Notes: a model not told the origin generated them from the letters alone. Shown: positions 1 to 12,396, counted from the stretch's first letter. The stretch is 64,000 bases of DNA from Chara braunii (GCA_003427395.1 BFEA01000048.1:3221562-3285561), one strand, 5' to 3'. Numbers and translations are program-made.

Positions 1-780
1 CCCACGCCCCAACCACCCACCTACCACCCACCCACTCACACATACTTACACACACACGCACACACACACACACACATACACGCACACACACACACACACA
101 CACACATACACAGACACACAGACAGACACACACACACACATACACACACACACATATGTGATACACACACGCACACACACACACACACGGGGGCACACAC
201 TCACATACACAGACACATAGACACACCTACCGTAACAGACACACACACACATACACACACAGAGACACACACGCATACACACACACGCAGACGGGGGCAC
301 ACACACACATATACAGACACAAAGACAAACAGAAATACAAACATAGACACATACAGACAGACACACACAGACACAGACACACACAAACACGTGACACACA
401 CACACACACACACACACACAATCTCACGCATACAAACACACATCGCGCCTCGCTCCCCTTCAGTCTAGCACAGTCATACTTTTTTGAGTATATAGTGAAT
501 ATGACATCACACACACACACACGCACACACGCACACACACATACATTCACACACACATATGCACACACACACACATACACACAAACACAGAGAAAGACAA
601 ACACAGACACACACACACACATATGACACGCACACACACATAGACACACAGGGGCATACACGAACATACAAACACACACACACGTGACATGCACATGCAC
701 ACACACACACATACACACACATACACACACATACGCACACACAGACACGGGTTTTTGCGTGTGGTGCACACAAACGCACA
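1..780. repeat. CA/GT-rich microsatellite tract
   Basis: Almost the whole stretch is imperfect (CA)n with CACACG, CATA and GACA interruptions. The long Val/Cys-rich reading frames on the minus strand (such as 227-781) are products of the repeat and not proteins. No gene is visible. The tract is interrupted near 442-510 by a unique block that is repeated at 780-848. Confidence 0.95.
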
Positions 781-848
781 TCGCGCCTCGCTCCCCTCCA
801 GTCCAGCACAGTCATACTTTTTTTAGTGTATAGTGAATATGACAGCAC
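442..848. repeat. Duplicated unique block within the CA tract
   Basis: A block of about 68 bases starting ATCGCGCCTCGCTCCCC and ending GAATATGACA occurs at 442-510 and again at 780-848, with a few substitutions and a one-base change in a T-run. The 270 bases between are CA repeat. This looks like a tandem duplication of one unit made of CA repeat plus unique block. The second copy runs directly into the gag fragment that follows. Confidence 0.85.
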
Positions 849-1115
849 ACCAGGATCGGAACCAGCTGCTGCTGGCCCCAGCTACGCAGGTCCCTATGTG
901 GACCGGAAGTCGGTTCAAATGTCGTCCAAGTACGACGGCAAGGAAGGCATCGAGTCCTGGATCGGCTCCATGCGGGCCGCTTCGAGATTCTGGGGACTCA
1001 AACTGAGACCCAGGCGGTGATCATGGGAATGAATGTCGACCCGGTCGTATGGGGCTTCCTAGAAGTCCAAGCAACGCGGGCTGGGTTTCCAAAGGCTGCA
1101 TTGGGTACGTCATAA
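826..1115 (+). pseudogene. LTR-retrotransposon gag fragment, frameshifted
   Basis: Reading from 826 gives a peptide with SKYDGKEGIESWIGSMRA. A shift near 980 restores a second frame with FEILGTQTETQAVIMGMN and VDPVVWGFLEVQA, ending at the TAA at 1113-1115. Together these read like the start of the capsid region of a plant or charophyte retrotransposon Gag: a YDG motif, then W and helix-rich sequence. The match is from memory of such families. Only about 90 codons survive, no zinc knuckle or protease follows, and one frameshift is needed, so this is a dead remnant. Confidence 0.6.
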
Positions 1116-1129
1116 TTTTGCCTCCTATT

Positions 1130-2888
1130 TTTGAATTCGAAACAACGTGTATCTGAGTTTATGCTGGTTGTAGTGGGTTGTTTTGGTGGTGATGGTTGGA
1201 GATAACGCGCTTTGTGGCGAAGGGGCTAGCCTGTAGGGCGGGAATAGGGTACAGCAGTGGTGGAGATGGTGGCTCAACCGCAGTAAGTCTTGCCGAAGTA
1301 GGGGTGAGAATGAATTTTGTTGGCCGATTGCAACCAGTGCCTGGAGGAGCTGGATGATGGGAACCACAACTATGGTGAGGATTGGTGGCTTGTCTGTTAT
1401 CTGCTGACGTTCGTTGGTCCCAGTGGTCTGCGAATGGACGAGGCCAGAACGACGCTGGTTGGTGTTGGGGCTTGGTAGAGATGCCCTGTAACTCGAGCTG
1501 TACAGGGGCATGAAACCTGGTAGAGAGATCTGGGGAGTCGTCGAGGATGGAAGGCGCTCTACTGTCTGTTGGTGGGCTGGTACTTAATCAACGCTGCCCG
1601 GAGCCGGTGCGGGTCGCTCTGCCCTGTAGCCTAGCAGGTGGGGGGGTTCTGGGGTGGGTCGTGCCACCCTGTAACCTAGCAGTTGGGGGTATGAGGCCTA
1701 GTAGAGATTGAGTATTGGGGTTTCAGGCGGAGGCGAACAAGGTTGGGCTGCTGAAATGCACCGGGGCAGGTGGTTTTTGGTCTGAAAGCCTCGGATAATC
1801 TTAGTTGGTTTTTGTTTTCTTCACAAGTAAGATGGCTGTTTGGTGGTCTTAAGAATGTTTTAGGACTCTGGGGACTCCTAGCAACTCATTTTAGGTGGCT
1901 TCGTTGTTGTTATACTCTGTGATCTGCGGCTGTTTGATGCCAGAACGACGTTGGCCGGTGCTGGGGTGTTGCCCTGTAACCTGCTTATGCAGGAGCGTGA
2001 GGCCTGGTAGAGAGATTTGGGGATGCTTTGGGGTGGGCATTCCACGGGACAACCAGGGACGACGCTGGTCGGAGCTAGGGTGAGTTGTGTTGCCCTCTAA
2101 CCCAGCAGGATGTTGGGGTGTGAGGCCTGGAAGAGCTCAGCAGGGAGTAAGACAATGTTGAAGAACTTTCAAATTGGAAGAATCTGTTAGGGATTTCGAG
2201 GGTTTTGGAACACTTGTAGGACCTCTGCGGTCTATTCCCATGCCTTCTGAATTACCGCAAGTGTTCTCATACGTTTTCAAAAAAGGGAGTCAGCCTCAGT
2301 CAGATGAGTGGGAGAAAGAGATGGTGGGATATCACGCGTCCTAATAGTGAGGGGGCTAGCTGATAGGATATGAATATGGTATAGCAGCAGCGAAGATGGT
2401 GGCTCTGCTGCAGTAAGTCTTGCCAGAGTGGGGTTCAGGGGATTGATTGGCGGTGTTTGGATCCCTTTCTGAATTGTGCATATCTTTTTGTTTGAAAAAA
2501 AAGGGTGGGTGGGGTCTTTAAAAAAAGATGGTGGGATATCAAGCGTCCTACTAGTGAGGAGGCTAGCTGATAGGATGGAAATAGGGTACAGCAGCAACAG
2601 AGATGGTGGCTCTATTGCAGTAAGTCTTGCCGGAGTGAGGTAAAGAGGATTGAGGCGGGGGTTCTGAGTCGTTCTCTGAATTTTTGCCTATTTCTGAAGT
2701 TTGTCGTAGTAATTTCCTAAGGAGCCCCAATTTTTTCTTAGCCAAAGCCGGGTAATGGCCCCGGTATTTCAACTTTCAAAATTCTATGTAAATTTCCATA
2801 TAGGACGCTAGGCCCAGTTTCCGGCACGTGCTGCTCCCCACGAATAGATTGGAGCCTTGTTCCCATTGAAAAAATAAAAATAAAAAAA
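1130..2888 (+). mobile_element. Non-coding A-tailed repeat, copy 1
   Basis: This copy has no credible coding frame. It is built of recurring modules. Module 1 (about 1,930-2,150) contains GCCAGAACGACG, TTGCCCTGTAACC and GTGAGGCCTGGAAGAGC. Module 2, with GGTGGGATATCACGCGTCC, GGGTACAGCAGC and GCAGTAAGTCTTGCC, occurs at about 2,317-2,430 and 2,529-2,640, with a diverged version at 1,190-1,310. The 3' end (2,803-2,854) is the tail GGACGCT...CCCCACGAATAGATTGGAGC followed by A-rich sequence to 2,888. The same order recurs at 8,590-10,072, so this is a dispersed element. The A tail and the tail shared with the LINEs suggest retroposition by LINE machinery. The 5' end is not defined. Confidence 0.7.
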
Positions 2889-3142
2889 TTTGATGGGTGC
2901 TCTGTTGGAGCAAAGTCGATAATCGGGCTATTTCTGTTGCCCATCTTGAATTCACCTCGGTGCACTTTTCATTTCAACAGTGTGTTGGGGTAGGGGTGTT
3001 ATGAGTGTATTGGCGGTCTTTTTGGGTTACGAAGAGAGAAGATTTGATAAGTGCCCCACCCCCCACCCCCAAGACATCGCCATATTGTCAGGCATCATCA
3101 GGACTGATACGAGAAGCTCCTGATAATCCCTGCTATCGATGA

Positions 3143-3195
3143 CTCCAATCTATTCGTGGGGAGCTGCACTTGCTGGAAACTGGGTCCAGCGTCCC
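3143..3195 (-). repeat. LINE/A-tailed repeat 3' tail motif
   Basis: This is the reverse complement of the shared tail: read on the minus strand it begins GGGACGCTGGACCCAG and reaches CCCCACGAATAGATTGGAG. Beyond it on the minus strand is a TATCAG-containing stretch, as in the two LINE tails. It marks the 3' end of another minus-strand insertion, whose body is not recognisable here. Confidence 0.7.
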
Positions 3196-3239
3196 GTAGA
3201 AAAATAATAATAGTTAATTCTTAGTAACACAACAAGAAT

Positions 3240-3620
3240 TGGAAGGCAACTCCAGTGGTCATCCGTGAGCTTCCGGCAGCATGACGCTGGCTGGAGCTGG
3301 GGCGGGTTGCACTGTCCTGTAACTGAGTCTGGAGAGGCATGAGGCCTGGAAGAGTCCTGGTCTGAGGACATGGAGGTTGGGGCTGGTTTTGGATGGTCGA
3401 CTGGACTGCACTTGGGTAGCTTGGCCTCGTTTCTGCACAGGTTTGTATCTTTTACTTCCAAACGAAGCACTCGTTATTCCTATCTGTTCAAGGAAGTCTT
3501 CAAGACTTCCGACGTTTCTAGCGGGTGATCTGAAGTCACGCTGAAGCTGTTACATGCAGAGATTCGTGGCTGTCCAATGCCAGAACGACACTTGCCAAAT
3601 AGATTGAAGCATTTTATGTA
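3240..3620 (+). repeat. Fragment of the A-tailed repeat module 1
   Basis: Diverged pieces of module 1 are visible: ATGACGCTGGCTGGAGCTGG, CTGTCCTGTAACTGAG and GGCATGAGGCCTGGAAGAG near 3,280-3,360, and GGCTGTCCAATGCCAGAACG near 3,568. It has the same sense as the copies at 1,130 and 8,590. No tail or A-run follows. Confidence 0.55.
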
Positions 3621-5087
3621 TAAAATAAAAAATAAAACATGTGACGTTCAACCTCACGCCCTGCGCTGTCTTCCGATCAGAGTGATAAGGTCTGCAGAAT
3701 GGGCCCTGGAAGAACAACAAAATGGGGTGTCCCAAGGATTTTTGAGAAAATTGAGTGTGGGGACACAGACATAATTGAAATTCCCCGTGTGATTCTGGTT
3801 TAGTAAGAATATGGTCATCGCTGAGGGGGAAGGAAATACCGCGCGTTGCGTTCAAACGTCCATTCAATCCAAAAAGTATCTTTGTATATCTACGCGGCCT
3901 ACTACGCACATAGGATCTTGTTTTCAAATTAGATATTGACTTCACTCGTTACGGAGTTTAGAATCCGACGTGGATGGCCTTATCCAGGTCGCTCTCTCTT
4001 TGTGTTCCCCTTCGCCTTATCTCCGGAAGTGGAAGCCCTTTTTCCAATCATGCTCAGCGCGACCACAATCGATACACAGAGTGTCGGGCTAGTGGGGTGC
4101 CACTGTCGTCCACGGGATGATAATCACCAACACCTACAAATCTGGAGGAAAATGGGTGTCGATAATGACAAAACCAACACCTACAAATCTGGAGCACCAC
4201 GTTTCCGGTGGAAAATAGTAGCGTCCGCAGATTTTGGCGACAACTTCTCGTACGTCCCACTCGCATACACATGTCTTTTCTTCGTTATACGAGAACGGTC
4301 ATGGTGGGGTTACAGGAAATCGACGTCCAGTCAGATCAGGGCAATCGGTCCACATGGCATAAGCAAAGCGGATTGCGTCTGTCTGATCAATCGTTTTTTT
4401 CAATCATGAGAAATAAGCAGACACAATACTAGACCTTATTTTCCACACATCGTACAAGTTAATCCAATCGAGAGGATGGTCGTCATACCTTTGTGCAAAC
4501 ATGCATTATATCAAAAACCTATATTCGTCATCATCATCGAAGTGACAACTCAATCGTTACACACATGCAAGAGATCACTCATGCTTAGTCTATCAGATAC
4601 CAAAGACAAATATAGGGGTGGGATGGGATTTCCTAATCTTACCGGTCTCCCGAATTCAATCCATACTCATCCTCGCGAGGTCCGATTGAATTCGACGAGA
4701 CGAGCAAGACAAAATATCGGGACTTTCAAGCATTCATGATGAGCATATTCAAGTTAGAAGAAAGGGAATAACGGGAGATTAGTTGCATCCGAGTTAGGTT
4801 CTGGTTTACAGACTCCTGTGCGACTTGAGTTGTTCATAGGCTTTGCGGTTCTATTCATTAGGCTCTTTATGTTTGTCTCAAATTTTCACCTATGGAAGAA
4901 AAAAAATTGCTAAAAATAAGGTTTTTATAGTTCTCATAGTTCCTTCGAATTATAACCAGAAAAGAGACTAAGTCTTCTCATTTTTCTTCTAAATTGTAGG
5001 TTTTTGTAGCCTATTTTACGAGGCTCTTTGTTGAATAGACCAGTATCTCATTTTGTTCTGTATATGTTATCAAATATGGTTTCAAAT
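3621..5087. other. No gene recognised
   Basis: The longest frame (3,936-4,409, 157 codons, plus strand) has no recognisable domain, and overlapping frames of similar length lie on both strands. One short direct repeat is visible: ACCAACACCTACAAATCTGG occurs near 4,127 and again near 4,173. Nothing else can be supported. Confidence 0.5.
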
Positions 5088-5170
5088 GGGACGTTGGGCC
5101 CAGTTCCCAGCACATGTTGTTCCCCACGAATAGATTGGAGCATTATTTCGATGTTAAAAAAAAGAAAAAA
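5088..5170 (+). repeat. Shared 3' tail motif with A-run
   Basis: GGGACGTTGGGCCCAG, CACATG and CCCCACGAATAGATTGGAGC are followed within about 20 bases by an A-rich run (5,155-5,170). This is the same tail as at 2,803 and 9,992, so it marks the 3' end of a plus-strand insertion. The body upstream is unrelated to the modular copies or too diverged to recognise. Confidence 0.7.
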
Positions 5171-6499
5171 AGGAGGACGGAGATATAGCTTCGACCGACG
5201 CAGGGGACTAAAGACACACTGTCAGAAAGAGTTACATTCAAAGCGATCCAAGAATAAAAACCTGCAATTTGCCGTGAACTTAGCCTCCAATTTTTAAGAT
5301 GAGAAGGAACTGAAGGTAAAAGGCGCGCAAGCCTTCTGCTCTCTGGCTATGGTCACGGGCCATTCAACCACTCGTTCACATTAACCTTCCTTATCCCTGT
5401 ACTGGCGATCCCGGCCACCACAGACCAACCTCCACACCACAGCGATCGTCACCCCGCCAACTTAGCTTCTCCACCGACTTGCCCAGATTCCGCAGTCCAT
5501 CGCGGCCACCTAGCGCACAACCTTCCAAATCTACAGTCATCTCGTCAGGACTTTTCGACTCGCCATACATAAGTATTATCTAGCCACAACTTCGCAAAAG
5601 TTGGCAGATGGGTTGAGAGAGAGTTTTTCAGAAGCGCTTTTGGGAGAGAACGGGGCAGAGATAGAAGGGGGTAAGGAGAGGATCAGGGGTAGTCACCTGA
5701 AGAAAGCCATATCGATCCCGAGCTTCCTTTCGCAGCCAATTGGACTACAGCGTCAGGGGAGTATCCTCCTTACACGATGTTACCTGATAGCTCGAGTTCC
5801 ATGAGAGAGGGGGGGATCGGTAGGGAGTTCCTGTGCGGGGGTGAGGGAGGGGAAAATGAGGGCGTGAAGAATAGCGCAGAGCGGGGCCAAGATTCAGACG
5901 AAAAAGGAAGGGGAAGACGAGTGGGAGGAGAGGGGATGGAAAACAGTTACAGGTGGAGAAAGGTAGGTACGAAGAAAGGAGTGGTGAAGATGGCATGGGG
6001 ATAGTGGGAAGAGAGGGAAGCTTGCATGCATGGCACCGACACAAGAACAAAAAGGCACCCAAAGAGTTACGTTCCGTTCATCCTAGCTTCTAAAACTAAT
6101 TCACGATTGAGAATGCCACATCCACGCATAAGATCAGATGCGGGAAAAAAATTATGTCTATTCAGATCCCTACTAAAAATTCACAGAGCTTTCAAGGGCG
6201 AATTTGGGAACATTCACTTGCAAGAAAGGACACGTTAGCGGGAAGTGCATCTGCGAATTCCGGAGTTCCCAACTGCCGAACAAAATTCCCTATGCGTTCG
6301 CTAAGGCGCACATAATTTCTACGTAAATTTATGGACTGCTGAAAAGGAAATTCCGAACAAGCCTTTAAAAAAAAAAAAAACCTTAAACGTGGGAGGACAC
6401 TGTCGGCCATTGATTCCAGGTACCATCCATCAACCAAAAAGAAGGGTTGTAAGGCCCGTTAGTTCAAGTAGCAAAAATCAAGGTTTCATAAGATCGTTC
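5171..6499. other. No gene recognised
   Basis: The frames here are short and overlap on both strands. The purine-rich stretch 5,600-6,010 gives opposing frames at 5,745-6,062 (minus) and 5,777-6,004 (plus) with biased composition. An A-run of about 16 lies at 6,364-6,379. I see no domain, repeat family or RNA gene. Confidence 0.4.
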
Positions 6500-6720
6500 G
6501 GGTGTGGAAGCTGGTACGTCACAAACACCTGCTGCTGGCAGGGGCATGAGCCTTGTAGAGAGATCTGGGGATGTTTTGGGGACAACATCTCAAGGGACAG
6601 ATGTCAGGAAGACGCTGGCCAGAGCTGGGTTGAGTCGTGTTGCTCTATAACCTAATAGGTTGGGGGTGTGAGGCCTGGAAGAGCCTGGCAGAGAATAAGA
6701 TAGTTTTGGTGGGCTTTGGT
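6500..6720 (+). repeat. Fragment of A-tailed repeat module 1
   Basis: GTAGAGAGATCTGGGGATG, AAGACGCTGGCCAGAGCTGG and GTGTGAGGCCTGGAAGAGCC match the module in the copies at 1,930-2,150 and 9,140-9,350. It is internally shortened and lacks module 2 and the tail. Confidence 0.6.
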
Positions 6721-8589
6721 TGGATCTGCTTAGATAACCCTTAGGTCTTGGGGTTGTTGGAGAACGGATGGGGACTGCAGGTAGTGTTCTGTTATTTCAA
6801 CGTTAGATTAGTAGGATCTACAACTTTCAGTGATCTAGATGGACCCCTCAGAAGACCCCACCACCCTTCCTCTCATCAATTGCCCTGGCGCACCCCTACC
6901 CCCCCTGTCCTATCCTAGTTTTAACCATCAGGGAGCATCACCCATCCACCATCTTGGCGGGGTGAACTGACCAGATGGCAGTCGCAGGCACCTGGGCTAA
7001 GCAAGGACCCCTATTCCCCTACTCAGCCCCGGTTGAAACAGACGCCATAAAAGCCCGTGGCACATGTACTTCAAGAGCTAGGTGTGGACATGCTACTACA
7101 GGCCTTCATGAGGGGGTTCTGTGGACTCCCATCTAGGACATCGGACTTGATATCGTAATTGATACCCTAGTTGATAGCCTAATTGATAGCCTAGTCAATA
7201 GGTGAATTGATAGCCCTAGTTGATAACTGAGTTGATATGCTGGTTGGTAGATGAGATGATGCAGCTTTCTCAAAACTCGTCTTGGAAAAAGAAAAAGAAA
7301 ACAAAGAATTGCCTCTTCACCTTAGTAAGGCACGCCCAGCGTTTGGACGCGACAGCGGTCCTCGCGGAGAGAGTAGGAACGAGGAGCGGCGGACCACTGA
7401 GACGGTAAGATTGAAGCGAGGAGGAGGTGGGCGGATGCGACGGCGGGCCTTGCAGATGAGCATGAATGAGGAGCGGCGGGAGCGCTGCGATGGCGAGATT
7501 CACGTGAGGAGGTGATGGGAGAGAGTATGTCTGGGCGTCGTTGGGTAGAGCATCTCACATCAAGGTCTTAGGGGGGAGGAGGAATACCGTGGGTGGGTGA
7601 ATAGGGGAGGGAAGGGTTTCACGGGTTGGAGGGACAGGGATGGATGACATTCGTAACGTGGACTTCCCCTCATCTCTTCGGGCTACCTGCGAGGGGCGGT
7701 TGGCGGGCTCAGTGGCTTATTCTCGCGACGTGGTTTGGTATGTTGCAATGACAATCCTAGCTGCAATCCTACTATCATCATCGTTCGGTCTTATGGTTGG
7801 TTGAATGGTTGTCAATCACAGGCGGCCGAGTTGCTTGAGAAGTCGATGAAGCGAGGAGGTGAGGTTTGGAGAGAGGGGGGGTGTATTTAGGGTTGTCAAG
7901 GGTAAGTGGTTCTTCCTTTTCTGTTTGGCCTTGATTCTTAGACAGTGTTTGTCTGTCGTGATATCTGTCTGATTTTGTAACTAGTACTGTTGAACTTGTA
8001 GCTCTTTTTTTTTTTTCTGGTTATGGAATTCTTATTTTGTATTGCTTGCATGATCATTCAAAGTCTATTCATCCGATGATGATGATCCAACATTGGTGCC
8101 ATTGGTTTATCTTTTTCACGTCGCAATTCTTGTTATTCATATGATAATTTTTTCTTTTTAACATCCTCTTGATCCACGGTCTGTCGCATCTTCCTGATCT
8201 ACAATCTGAGCGTTTTTCTGAACTTTATGTTCGGGAAATTAGTGTCGAAAGTCCAGAAGGACATCAAAATTGTTTCCTATTGCGTTTTCTCCTATTTTGA
8301 TTTTTCAAGATATCCAACCCTTAGTTGATCTAGCGATTTTCTTCTTCCCAATTTTATTTGTAGCCTGATGGATTTTCTATACTTGATCTGAGTTATTTTC
8401 TTCTTCCAATCCTCTTGTAGCTCGATGGATTTTCTGATTTCAATGGTAATTAGTTTAAATTCCTGATTTACAGTCTGAGCAATTACCTTGATCTCATCTT
8501 AAATTTTCACGCCTTAAAAAAATGATACAGATCTGATTTTCGATGGGGGGCAACTAGAATAGGTGGATGGAAAGAATGAAAGGGGACTT
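6721..8589. other. No gene recognised; minor tandem repeats
   Basis: No domain-bearing frame is present. At 7,146-7,245 there is a short degenerate array of TTGATAGCCTAA-like units of 12-13 bases. At about 8,160-8,510 phrases such as GATGGATTTTCT, TGATCTGAG and TCTTCTTCC recur, suggesting an old tandem repeat. 7,360-7,520 is GC- and purine-rich and gives opposing frames on both strands without homology I can name. Confidence 0.45.
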
Positions 8590-10072
8590 TCAACAGACGG
8601 GAGATGCCGGTTAAGGTGAGTAAGTAAGGAGGACGATGCTGGGGCGACATAGACCGGTGCTAGAGCTGTGCTCTGTGACCCCAGGGGAGCTTGAGGTCCA
8701 TGGAGTTATGCCGAGGGAGGAAGGCATAACCAGATCGTCCAACGTAGTGGCCACCGGGGAGTGGACCCTATAACCTGTTTAGGGGTTTGCCGCTAAAGGA
8801 ATTGTCGAGAGAGGAAGGCACTTCCTGTCCGTCAGAACTAGGTTGGTCGGTACTGGGGTGGGTTGCGGTGCCCTGTTACCCTAGCAGAGGGGGGTATGAG
8901 ACCAGGTGAGTTCTGGTACGAGGACTGAAAGCCGGGACTGGTGGTCTACTTGTTCAGAGGGGATTTTAGGATAGTTGGTATTAATTTCTAGTTTTGACCC
9001 CCCCTTTTTTTCTGGATTGTACTCTGTTTGGCCGTTACGGGGGACTCGAGAATGTTTAGGAATCTGGGGCTTCTATCAACTTTCCCAAGCTGCTTTGAAG
9101 TTGCTATATTCAGCGATTTGCGGTTGTTCGATGCCAGAACGACGCTGGCCGGTGCTGGGGTGTTGCCCTGTAACCTGTTGACGCAAGAGCGTGAGGCTTG
9201 ATAGAGAGATCTGGGGATGCTTTGGGGTGGGTATCTCACGGGACAACCAAGGTTTGCTGCTGGGATGACGCTGGCCGGAGCTAGGGCGAGTTGTGTTGCC
9301 CTGTAACCTAGCAGGAAGTGGGGGTGTGAGGCCTGGAAGAGCTCGGCAGGGAGTAAGCCAACTTTGAGGAACCCTGGAAAGGTTTGGTAAGGAGGTCGAG
9401 ATTTTTGGATTTTCTTTTACGACCCCGGCGGTCTATCCTAAAAAAGAAACAGGGTGAGTGGGTGAAGAAGACGGTGGGATATCATGCATCCTACTAGTGA
9501 TGGGGCTAGCTGCTAGGATTGAAATAGGGTATAGCAGCAGTAGAGATGGTGGCTCTGCTGCAGTAAGTCTTGTCGGAGTGAGGAACAGAGGATTGAGGGG
9601 GGAGGGAGTCCGAGTTGGATTTTGAGTCCTGTTGATTCCTGGAGTATGTTGTAGTTATTTCCTAAAGTAGCCTCAACTTTTTGAGCTAAAACAAAACGAG
9701 GGAGAGTGGGGAAGGAGATGGTGGGATATCACGCGTCCTACCAGTGAGGGGGTTAGCTGGTAGGATGGGAATAGGGCATAACAGCAGGAAGATGGTGGCT
9801 CTGCTGCAGTGAGTCTTGCCGGAGTAAGGTAAAGTGGATGGATGGGGAGGTTTTCTGAGCAGTTTTCTGAATTCCGGTTATACTCTGAAGTTTGTCATAG
9901 TTATTTTCTAAGCAGCCTCGTTTTTTCTAAGCCAAAGCCGGGTAATGGCCCCGGTATCTCAATCTTCAAAATCATATGTAAATTTTTATATGGGACGCTG
10001 GGCCCGGTTCCCAGCACGTGCTGCTCCCCACGAATAGATTGGAGCCTTGTTCCCAAAAAAAAAAAAAAAAAA
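8590..10072 (+). mobile_element. Non-coding A-tailed repeat, copy 2
   Basis: It has the same order of parts as the copy at 1,130-2,888: module 1 (about 9,130-9,350), two copies of module 2 (about 9,471-9,580 and 9,717-9,830), a conserved AAGCCGGGTAATGGCCCCGG, the tail at 9,992-10,044 and a pure A-run at 10,055-10,072. No protein can be read through it. The A-run and tail identify the 3' end; the 5' end is approximate. It ends about 60 bases left of the tail of the minus-strand LINE that begins at 10,136. Confidence 0.75.
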
Positions 10073-10134
10073 CCACCTGGCTGTCTTCAAGAACTAGCTA
10101 CACAAACAGAATAAGAGCTGAAGTATTTTCATAT

Positions 10135-10175
<41 letters not shown>

Positions 10176-10238
10176 AAAACACCCCCACCAGTAATAGTGG
10201 TGCTGATAAGAGTAGACACCGCTACCACCTGGGGAGAG

Positions 10239-10290
10239 GCTCCATCTATTGGTGGGGAGCATCACCTGCTGGAAAACGGGTCCAGCGTCC
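10239..10290 (-). repeat. LINE 3' tail motif
   Basis: On the minus strand it reads GGACGCTGGACCCGTTTTCC, AGCAGGTGATGC, then CCCCACCAATAGATGGAGCC. It is followed by CTCTTATCAGCACC and then the A tail. The same elements occur in the same order at the 3' end of the LINE at 16,594-25,908. Confidence 0.8.
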
Positions 10291-10662
10291 TATATTCAGA
10301 TTGTAATCATAACATCTCAGGAAAAAGCTTTGTAGAAGAAACCTGCCAGCATTGATTACCCTGAAATACAGGGGATTGGCTGAGCAGGTCATCGAAAATG
10401 AGTCTCTGAAAGTAGCTAACAAAGGGAACTGGAATATTGTTGGGATGTAAGCCTGCTCTGACTGTAATTAGCAAGCCAGCATGGACCTTTTTTTTTTTTT
10501 TTTTTTTTTTTGCCACCTGTACCTCTTCACCCTCATTAAAGGGGCACCAGATAGAACAGTTAGGGACTGGTATTGACTACTAGTGGCATTGGATCATTCA
10601 CTGTGGAAACTCAGCCAGCAACTTCTGTCAAGTACTTCAGATTAACGACTCAATTAATCTGA

Positions 10663-12381
10663 TCACCTATCATCACCGATTCCGAACCAAGAGACAGGAA
10701 CCAGCGCACTGAGGGGAAGCGGGAACAGATAAGGAAATTCTGATAGGGGTCTCATGGGAATGGAGAGATCAATCGAACACCAATCCTCAAACACAATTCT
10801 GTAGTTTCTGTTGATGTGTCCATCCTCATCCTCAGTGGAACCTTTCCAATCCACCTTCCCCATTTTTCCCCCCTGTTTCCCACCAAGCCAGATCTCGTTG
10901 AACTGTTGTATTTGCTGGGAGATTTCCTTTTTATTAGACAATAATTGAATTTTTTCCTTTATGGTTTCCCATTGGTGTAGGATGCATGTCTGAATGTGCT
11001 CTTTTATAGTTTCGGTGAACTCCGGGCCATCTAACCTGACTCCTTCCCACTCAAGGATGCATCTTCTTCTCCAAATGACCCATAAGATTGCTCTTCTATT
11101 GAGAATAAATAAATTGTTGGTAAAATCATCAAGGATTTTCGTGTTCCATTCTTCCAGTAGGAGGGGCTTCCAGCCCCATGGCCATTGTGTCTTTGTTTCT
11201 AGGTTGTTCCAGATTCTGTCCCACCATCTCCAGAGCCAGATTGAACCCGGGCATTGGAGAAATATATGTTCAATTGTTTCCGGGATCGTTTTACTTGGGT
11301 AAGTTTTTTTACAAAGTTTACACCATGGTTGGACCTGGTTGACCCTATCTTGTGACGTTCTATCCATCAACCAGTCGTTAGTGGGAAGGCATCTGTGTTC
11401 TATCTGCCATTGTAGTGATGCAATCTTTGCTGGTTTACAATTTTTACTACGAAATCACTTAACGTGTCTTAGATCATTAAGATCCAAGTTAAGGTGTCTC
11501 ATCCATCTGTTTGATACTTTATCTTTGAGATTGAATTTCGGTCTCAGCATTCTGTATTTTGATTTGATCGAGAGGGTGTGAAGTGATCTGGAAAAGTTCT
11601 TATTATCTTTGTTGAGAGATCCCCACTTCCAAGATGCAGGGTCCATTGCTAAGTATGAGATGGGAGTATTGGGCCTGAATGCCATCCACTCCTTTTCTAT
11701 TTGGAGTATTTTGATTCTGATAATTTGGTTGGTAGTTACCCATCTAACTTCATCTTTTGGGTGAGGAACTACTCGATTGTCTTCCTTCAGGATGAAAAGA
11801 GAAGTTAAAATTTCTCTATTAGCTTCAACTTCTAAGACATTTCCTATGAGAAGACTATTGTCAATAAAGGCTACCCAGTCATTTGTCTTAATGACCGGAC
11901 CCTTTCTGAGGATACGGAATCATTCCAAGGGGATTAACTCAATGATCTTTTCCAGATTTAGATCCACTTGGTGGCAATATCTTAGTGAGTCATGAATTTC
12001 TTCTATTGTGACCCAATCCTTTAGTTGTTTATTCCTGATGTCCTTGTCTCTAACGATTCCTTTCTTAATCCACCCTTTCCAAGGTGAGTCATTACAATTC
12101 AACATGACACCTCGATTATCCCTTATCCATGTGTTGTTGAACAGGGGTTGTTGACAAACTTCCTCCCACCTCTTGGGATGTGACTTATCTGGTGGGGGTA
12201 GTTTTCTCCAAGTCATGATAAGTGATAGCCAGAAAGGGTCTTTGCTTAGATCTCTTCTGGCCTCTTCTCTGTCATTTGCAGGGCCATCATCTTCCTCTAC
12301 TTTTTTACTCCTTGGAAGAGCCCAATATCGATTTTCCAACCACATCAGGGGATCAATAAGGTCGTTGGTTCGAGGAGCCAA
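10663..12381 (-). pseudogene. LINE ORF2 C-terminal region (zinc-binding RT tail)
   Basis: Three pieces carry it: 11,920-12,381, 11,455-11,685 and 10,663-11,370. The last piece has the pattern of the reverse-transcriptase zinc-binding domain of plant LINEs: WCKLCKK, then HIFLQCPGSIWLWRWW, i.e. CxxC followed by HxxxxC with the typical W-rich end. The middle joins (11,690-11,920) are frameshifted. The region follows RT in the usual plant order. The corresponding part is mostly deleted in the LINE at 16,594-25,908. Confidence 0.75.
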
Positions 12382-12396
12382 TCTCTTGATTTGTTC

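Noticed and set aside
46-848. Long Cys/Val-rich reading frames at the left edge
   Set aside because: They are six-frame products of a CA/GT microsatellite, not proteins.
3936-4409. 157-codon frame as a gene
   Set aside because: No domain, no conserved copy, and overlapping frames of similar quality on both strands.
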